Shown: piece by piece, positions 57,801 to 64,000 of the stretch | Position numbering within the stretch: the first letter of the stretch is position 1 | Layout of the letters: each line of letters starts with the position of its first letter | DNA from: Eurosta solidaginis | Taxonomy: Eukaryota > Arthropoda > Insecta > Diptera > Tephritidae | Direction: 5' to 3' | Assembly: GCF_040869045.1 (NCBI RefSeq) | Contig: NC_090320.1 | Span: 249,302,978-249,366,977 of the forward strand | DNA: 64,000 bases | Notes under the pieces: generated by a model | What the model was told of the DNA's origin: nothing | The model's input: the letters and a program-made list of their open reading frames with translations, nothing else | The model's database searches: none | Program-made: the position numbers and the translations under genes

Positions 57801-59089
57801 TCGGGATTGGGTCTAGTTCCTATAGCTCTATATTATTATACCCGATACATTAATACATCCCATTGTTTCTGCGCCGGCTACAACTTCCGACCCCCCTTCC
57901 TCAAATCTTTAAACCGTATTGCTTTAACAACATTTTTGCTTAATTAAATTTTAAAATCCATCCAGCCCAAACATAATTTCACTTAACCCAAAATTACCAA
58001 AGCCTACCATAACTGACAAATATGACTTTCCCTTGAGCTAAAATATGAGCTAAACAAACGGAATGAAATGAAATGGCGTTAAATGGCAATGCCAACTCCA
58101 CTCAAGATTAATTGAAATTTTATGAGCATCGCATTTTTGCGCGCGCGCGGACATAAACAATCAGCGAAACCACCTTTTTCCAACCCTTGAGGTCATTGAA
58201 GGTGAAACCGTTGCCATCACTGACACTGACACCAACATCAACACCATGGCTATAGGCTTTAACTCATCAACTCTTAGCGTAACATATTTTGCGCTGCCGT
58301 GTCATTGTTGGAGCTGCAATTAGTCTGAAGCTCCATGCAACAATGCAGCTGAAGCGGACGTAAAGCACTAGAAAAATTGCAAACACATTAGACATAAATG
58401 AACAGCAAGTGAGGGACTTGTAGGGGCATGTTATTTCGGTTTCGGCTGATGAACTAAACCCGACTATGTAACATTGACCGGACATGAATAGGTAGAGATG
58501 TCTTCAAGTGGTTTAACGCGCATGGAACATACGAACTCCTGTGTAGAGACGTCCAACGGCAGACTGACTTAACTCAACTGCTGACAAATGAGTGATCTCA
58601 CAAACGTGATCCTGCTGACGCGTCAAATACAAATTAATAGACTGTGAAATTATTTAAGTTCTTTGTGTGTGGCCCATATTATTTGTGTAGTATTCGTCGT
58701 CGTTGTAGTCACCTTGACGCTTTTAAATACCATATGAGCCGACAACATGCCTTGCGGTTTTTCACTAATCTTAAACGATGCGTTCATGGTGCTAACTTAA
58801 GCAGTAACTATGGCGACAAGGCTGGATAAAGCTTTTTGTACATGGTGGTACAAAATGACAGCAAAACTTGATGCGAACGTCGAGGGAACTAAGGCAGAGC
58901 TGTGTAGCGAAATAAGGTTCATAAATTGTATGAACTAAGGCAATATCATAATTATCATTAATTGAAGCGAGTAAGCGATTCTGTCCGTTTCGCAAAAAGT
59001 CACGCAAGCTATTCCTGTTTCCCGGGAACTAACGCCAGTTGGGAAAACAAAGAGAGGTCAAGTGGTCAACTGTGGTATCGACTGAAATA
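54871..59089. other. Unrecognised, low-repeat stretch
   Basis: The longest region without a recognised element. It holds a (GTT)n microsatellite near 55841 and a short alternating GC run GCGCGCGCGCGG near 58139-58150. Open frames at 57131-57394 overlap on both strands and show no family I can name. If the window contains a host exon or regulatory element it is most likely here, but I see no direct support. Confidence 0.4.
55841..55860. repeat. (GTT)n microsatellite
   Basis: Six to seven uninterrupted TTG units, a simple repeat. Confidence 0.9.
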
Positions 59090-59395
59090 CTTACTTTGCC
59101 AGAGGGCCTTCGTCCACTCGCATAGCATGACACGGCCAGCACAACCTTTGGGTTTTTATTCGGTGCAGTATCTTCATATCTGCGTAGAGCTCATACAGCC
59201 CATCGTTTCTCTCATTTTTTATGTCCATTGTGTATGCCCTCATTGAGTACAGGATGGCAGTATATCCGTTGCCCTGATCTTCAGGAAATGACCCTGCGGG
59301 GCCTGTGTCGGTATTGTCCATTTCGGAACCTTTCCTGACCATCTTACCTGCAAACGTATTCGCAGTGGCACGGAACTCATTAAAGTGACGCATTG
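59090..59395 (-). pseudogene. RTE-like LINE ORF2 C-terminal fragment
   Basis: The minus-strand frame contains ERNDGLYELYADMKILHRIKTQRLCWPCHAMRVDE. This matches the RYN.ELY.LY.D......IK..RLRWAGHV.RM.E segment near the C-terminus of the endonuclease/reverse transcriptase of RTE/craniofacial-2-like LINEs. The W(A)GH core is altered to WPCH. The catalytic domains are absent, so it is a 5'-truncated relic. The frame upstream (GSEMDNTDTGPAGSF) is not recognised. Confidence 0.65.
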
Positions 59396-61020
59396 ATATA
59401 CCCTATGGACGTCAGCCAGGCTCGAAACCTCCACGCGGTATCCGACATAGTAAAGTGCGATTCTCATCAAAACTGCAGTTTATATTCTTATTAGCTTAAC
59501 ATCATATTTTATATAACCTAAGAAAATAAATTAGATGTGAAAAGTACCGGGAATGCTCCTCTTTTCATGGCCGTTGTTCGAAGTAAACTAGCGGCAGTTT
59601 GTGGGCTTGTTGACATCAACCTGGGCGGGCACAGGAACGTTTTCATTTATGGCTGCATGTGCTCAAATTATTATACTTGGGGCATTTGCCATGGACTCCA
59701 CAAAAAAAATCCTCTTCCAAAACTTCAAATGAATTTCATTAGAAATGGATTTGACCTGAGTAAAAGTACGCTGCGTCTGAGACATGTCAAAAGTTTGAAC
59801 AAATCAACTTTTTCCGGATCTTTCGTTCACAAAAACACAAACGCGCAGTATACTCAGCTGTCAGTATGTTTCTTTAACATACTCGTCCGCTTTTAGCTTC
59901 TTCAGAGAGCTCGCAAATGAAATATTTTGGAGTGGCATTACAGAAGCTCCCTTCTTGGTCCTGTGGGTTCGTGCTACAAGAGGGTTAGTTACCACACGGC
60001 ATTTGAAACTGACACATGCCGCAGAGGGCTCCAACACCATCCACACTGTGACATAAATCCAACACATTCTCTGGGATGGATAGAAAACCACTTTGAGAAG
60101 ACAACAGCTGTTATAACCACTTAAATCAGCAAAATTATAGTGAAGTTCTTGTAAGTATGAAGATTTTGTTCCGCTGAGTAACTGACTCTATGTTTTTCGC
60201 CATCTAAAGTATGGCAGGCTTTTCTGGGCGTGGCTTGACAAAGAAATGTATTCTGTATGGATAATGACATCCGTGAGCTATCTGCCTTAGCTGTATGAAA
60301 TCTTAGTACTTTCGGAGAAGTCAGCTTATGCGGTTGAGAGTCGGAACCACATCAAGTAGCTATCTGCTGAGGGAGGTATACCGTGTGGAGACAACTGAAT
60401 GAGGATACATATAATCGACGCGTTAAGAAACTTTATTCTACAAAGTCGCTCAGAAGATGGATACTTCTGATCCCGATACAGTAGTGCACTGTAATCTCAT
60501 CTGTGCCGCATACGCAGAAATAGTCCAGTTTGCCGATTAGTACCCAATCTGATCTGTTCCTCTTATGAATGGCTGAAAATCGTGATTACTTTTATGATCA
60601 TCACATACTCCTCGATACTCTTCAGGATGGTAATCCACTCCGTGCTTGCTCATATAGCATTTCCTCATATTTGCCATACCAGGCCATAAAGGAGTCGGTT
60701 CTATTTGGTGGTATATGATCTATGTAGGTTCTTGTTAGAGTTTTAACTTTTGCAAGGACACCATGAGACACAGTTACCTTGATGGATGCCCATTCAAATA
60801 TTCATAACACCATGACCTAATCGCGCTTATTATGGCACCACTGACGTGTTTTTCATCTAGCTTACCTGGAATGCCCTACACCACATCAGTCCATAAGACA
60901 AGATCGGTCGAATAAACGCCAAGAGTTACAGCCTCGCTATCCACCTTTTTGATTGTATCATTTCCCGGTTTCCAGAGCCCCGTCGTCTCTTTAATAATAA
61001 TAGTTGGCACCGATATACCT
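59396..61020. other. Mostly unrecognised; possible decayed LINE at 60230-61010
   Basis: The 119-codon plus frame at 59537-59896 has no signature. On the minus strand, 61010-60780 reads LGVYSTDLVLW...GKLDEKHVSGAIISAIR, faintly like the YG.VW...LDKK...ITGAIRS thumb of Jockey-type RT. No stronger motif supports it. Confidence 0.3.
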
Positions 61021-61165
61021 CCGAGGCGATTGAGGCAAGCTTCTTTTCCAATTTTTCGTGTGCTTTTTTAGGGATTTCCCACAAATGGGGGGACCTATAT
61101 GTTTATGACATCTCTTAGCTCAGATGATTTTTCGTTGATAAACTTTTTATGGAAGAAATACTCTG
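61021..61165 (-). repeat. SINE-like repeat, 3' portion (copy 4)
   Basis: Degraded GAGGCAAGCTTCTTTTCCAATTTTTCGTG...GGGATTTCCCACAAAT...GGGACCTATATG...TTTTTATGGAAGAAATACTC, in the block order of the copy at 47752-48035. This is the most diverged copy. Confidence 0.6.
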
Positions 61166-61573
61166 AATAAAAGAGTGGTTGGGGATAAGACACCACTGTG
61201 ATTGATGTGCATACTGGCTGGACTGAAGATGGTTTCCCGGGCTTCGGGTACATGAAGGAACATGCATACTCCTAGTGAAGCAGGGTGCTAAGCTGCATTC
61301 TATGGTCCAAAGTCTTTCGCTGGGCTCACAAAGGCACACACTAGGGAAACCATTACTAACTGGGAAACAAGGCAGTTCAGACAACACTGGGTTGAATGTG
61401 CAGGGCAAATACAGACCAAATTGTTTAAAATTCCAACAACGAGAGTATTTCCAAACTCATTACAATAAGAAAATAGGACATACGAACTATCACTGGGTAC
61501 TATACGGAACACTTTAGTCTACGGTATCATCTAAGTAAGTTAAATCTATCCGACACACAAATCTGTACTTGTT

Positions 61574-61690
61574 GTTATTATTGTATTACTGATAAAAACA
61601 CTCCCCGAAGGTTTTGGGAAGTGTTATCGATGTTGCTGGTCCTTTACCGGATATAGATCCTAGCTACTAACCCGACCATCTTGGGAACGA
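61574..61690 (-). repeat. Dispersed hairpin repeat (CACTCCCC family), copy 3
   Basis: AACACTCCCCGAAGGTTTTGGGAAGTGTT hairpin (given in parts: AACACTCCCC and GGGAAGTGTT arms), then ATCGATGTTGCTGGTCC and CCGGATATAGATCC. It is the reverse complement of the layout at 23817-23920 and 44175-44248. A GTTGTTATTATTG run at its outer side corresponds to the CAACAA tail. Confidence 0.7.
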
Positions 61691-64000
61691 TTAATATGAC
61701 TACATTGATAAGGCCTTCTTTGTGAGCTCTGTAAGACTACGGTTTACATTATCAGCTAATACCTCGCTTTGGTTAGGCCTCTAGGTGGGGTGACTCTTAA
61801 TCCCTTCGTGAAATGGAGTTAAAAGCCTGAAGAGGTACTAAAATACAATAAAAGCCTTCACATACAGTAATAGGCTGAAAGGTCGAGCACAAACGATCTA
61901 GACAAAGGTCGCACTCTAATATTAATATTATACTTCAATTTGTTTATCAACGCCTAATCAGCTCATTCTCTGAATTTTTGTTTGCTCGGTCGGGTTCTTT
62001 ATGAAGCTCGTACATCATTTCGCCTCCTTCGAAAAAGCCCTTCAAAAAACAGTTCTATCTAGTACTCCAAAGACCATCACACATAACGCTGTTGGGGTTA
62101 TTTCACAAGCAGTCAAGTTATCCTACGCCTATTTAAAGCACCCTGTAAGATATATTTGCTTCTATGTAACACTTACCGGTGCCAATTATGGCGTAAATGT
62201 GCCTACAATTTTTCACACAAATTTGACATTTGCAAATTTGCCAGCGTCTGCGTGGCGGTAAGTGGGCGGTGCCGTATGAATAACAACACATTTATCGTGC
62301 TGATTGCGTTGCCAGACCAGCTGCTGAATATAGCGGCGACAACGAATTGGCTGAATTGCTACAAAGCAAGTAAAAGTTAAATCTCAAATTGATTTTTAAT
62401 GTTGAAATTAACCCAAATTGTAAGTATACACTTTTGGTAATTTTGGTTTGGCGGCTTTTGGCCTGGGAGCTGGCAAGCAGCATACAATGCGCGGCTGCTC
62501 CCACTTTGCCATTCATGAGCAGATGTCATTGCAGAAATGCATATTTATATATATGACTTCATTATTTTTATAATTTTCTTTTTTAAGTGAGTCATTGTAC
62601 AAGAATTGTGTGGAATTTTTTGTCATAAAACTGCACCTGCCTCAGGCAACTAAATTAATGAGCCACTCAACTGTTGGACAAGCGTAAGCTATATAGCCGA
62701 GCATAAAACTAAAAACTTCAAGAAACCGCAATTTGAAATTTAACACTTAAACTTGTTGATATTTGTCAGTGTCAAGTGTCAAAAGTAATTACGAAAAATT
62801 AGTAGGGGTGGCATCCCCTTCTTGGCTGATTGCAAGCGCATACGATTTGCGAAGGCAATTCGTTAGCGCGCATGCGAATTTCCATCGTCTTAATATGCAG
62901 GATGGATAAGAATATATTTAGTTTATAATTTGGCTTTATTTTTCCTTATCAACAAACAAGAAAAGTGAATGCGCTCAAATTCGCCTTCATTCATGGATAT
63001 CCTTCACATATCCTTTTGCATAATTCTACACACTGAAACTTGTGAGAGATCAGCAGCGTGGATAAGCTATTTAAGTAATAACTATAATTGCAGTTGGCGA
63101 TGGCGGATTATTGCAAAATTATACCCAGTTGGCATTCGTAACCCAAGAGAATTAAAATTTCTGTACATTCCTTGCAGAGGAAATGGAAAACAGACACGTA
63201 AAACGACAGTTTCGTAGTACAGGTACGTACTAGTACCAACAGCGCAGAAATCGGAGTTACATGTGAATTTCAATGAATTAATCAAAGGCTGCTACTATTT
63301 GATAATCGCCTACGACTGAACCAGTTTAGAACGCATTCAAAGGGCCTGCTAAAGTGGGCAATTGCCATTTGGAAGCACATCGCAATGTTTGAAGTGTCAG
63401 TTAAAAGCACTACGGGGGGACAGAATTAGAACTAATACCGTCTATTAGTGGGATAGTTCTACGCTAGATCAGAACTAGTGCGATTCCCAGCAGGGTTGTC
63501 TATATCTCTCCTTTTATAGTGAGCACATAACCGCTTATGCCTAGGGCACACACTCATTGGGCTATATTTTGCTTACATTCTTTGTCTTCTCCCTTGAGCT
63601 CGCAAAGTTTTTTGCTTTACTTCTTTAACTTAGCATGTCAGGCTCGTTACTCCCACGTCCTTCGGCTCCTATAATTTTTTTTAACTGGGCATCCCTCGCC
63701 TCACGAGAGCGCTGTATTTCATCGCTCGTTTTTATCGAACAAAAGGTAACCTTGTAGGCAGTTTTGTCGCTTCTGAAGTAACGACGTTTTTCTTTACTTA
63801 TTAGCTTTTGCTCTGAATATGATAGAACACTAAAGTGTCCCCAGTGGCGATGTGGTAAGATTTACAAATATGCTCCCATACTTCTGTTATATCACTAGGT
63901 AGAAGAGAGATTCGAATCAAACAATTGTTTGTTGCTTTATCAGCTTCTCGTCAGCAATCTTGTTTTGCGACTCAGAAATTATCTTCACTGTTAAATGGTA
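61691..64000. other. Non-coding, no recognised feature
   Basis: Short frames only (such as 62001-62261, 62969-63217) with no family signature. No repeat boundary is recognised up to the window end. Confidence 0.45.

Noticed and set aside
58139..58150. Z-DNA-forming GC run
   Set aside because: Only 12 bases and isolated. Too short to argue a role.
59537..59896. 119-codon plus-strand open frame
   Set aside because: No recognisable domain, no support for a start or splice structure. The GGHRNVFIYGCMCS-like segment did not match a family I know.
63838..63860. hAT terminus (CCAGTGGCGATGTGG)
   Set aside because: Resembles CAGTGGCG ends, but no partner end or 8-bp duplication is visible before the window ends.

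Overview
The window is nuclear DNA from a higher (cyclorrhaphan) fly. A tephritid fruit fly is the most likely source, judged from the look of its repeat families rather than from any host gene. It is AT-rich, and every open frame is short and either broken or made of repeats. I found no convincing host exon, rRNA, intact tRNA or CRISPR array. What can be annotated is a dense, multiply nested graveyard of transposable elements and satellites. Translations given here are by eye.

Layout. 1-9.4 kb: AT-rich DNA with a tRNA-like SINE head (2.45 kb), a solo LTR (4.49-5.05 kb), the 3' end of a dead Jockey/R1-type LINE (6.6-7.4 kb) and a low-complexity TTTCAAATGAAACT array (8.2-9.5 kb). 9.46-21.93 kb: a three-level nest. 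A Helentron/DINE-1-like element on the minus strand (halves 9462-11724 and 20736-21932) is interrupted by a second copy on the plus strand (11725-20735). That copy is interrupted by a 5.9-kb head-to-head array of 433-bp tRNA-motif repeats (12907-18781), bordered by a 13-bp target duplication. 21.95-22.87 kb: a foldback element. 23-29 kb: AT-rich DNA with minisatellites and two LINE fragments. 28.8-33.0 kb: a second nest, in which an intact 2.85-kb Helentron-like copy and a solo LTR both sit inside an older relative. 33.7-35.2 kb: a LINE on the minus strand. 37.6-41.6 kb: two hAT-type elements, each with a clear 8-bp target duplication. The larger carries a wrecked transposase and two palindromic foldback modules. 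43.2-48.0 kb: a LINE with an RT YADD motif, a LINE ORF1 remnant and a full-length SINE. 49.1-50.7 kb: a truncated Helentron-like copy. 52.5-53.0 kb: a TTATCGAT minisatellite. 54-64 kb: mostly unrecognised DNA with small TE relics.

Nothing here works as a pathway. The interest lies in insertion history, the structure of the 433-bp inverted satellite, and higher-order structure inside the 128-130-bp tandem repeats carried by the Helentron-like elements.
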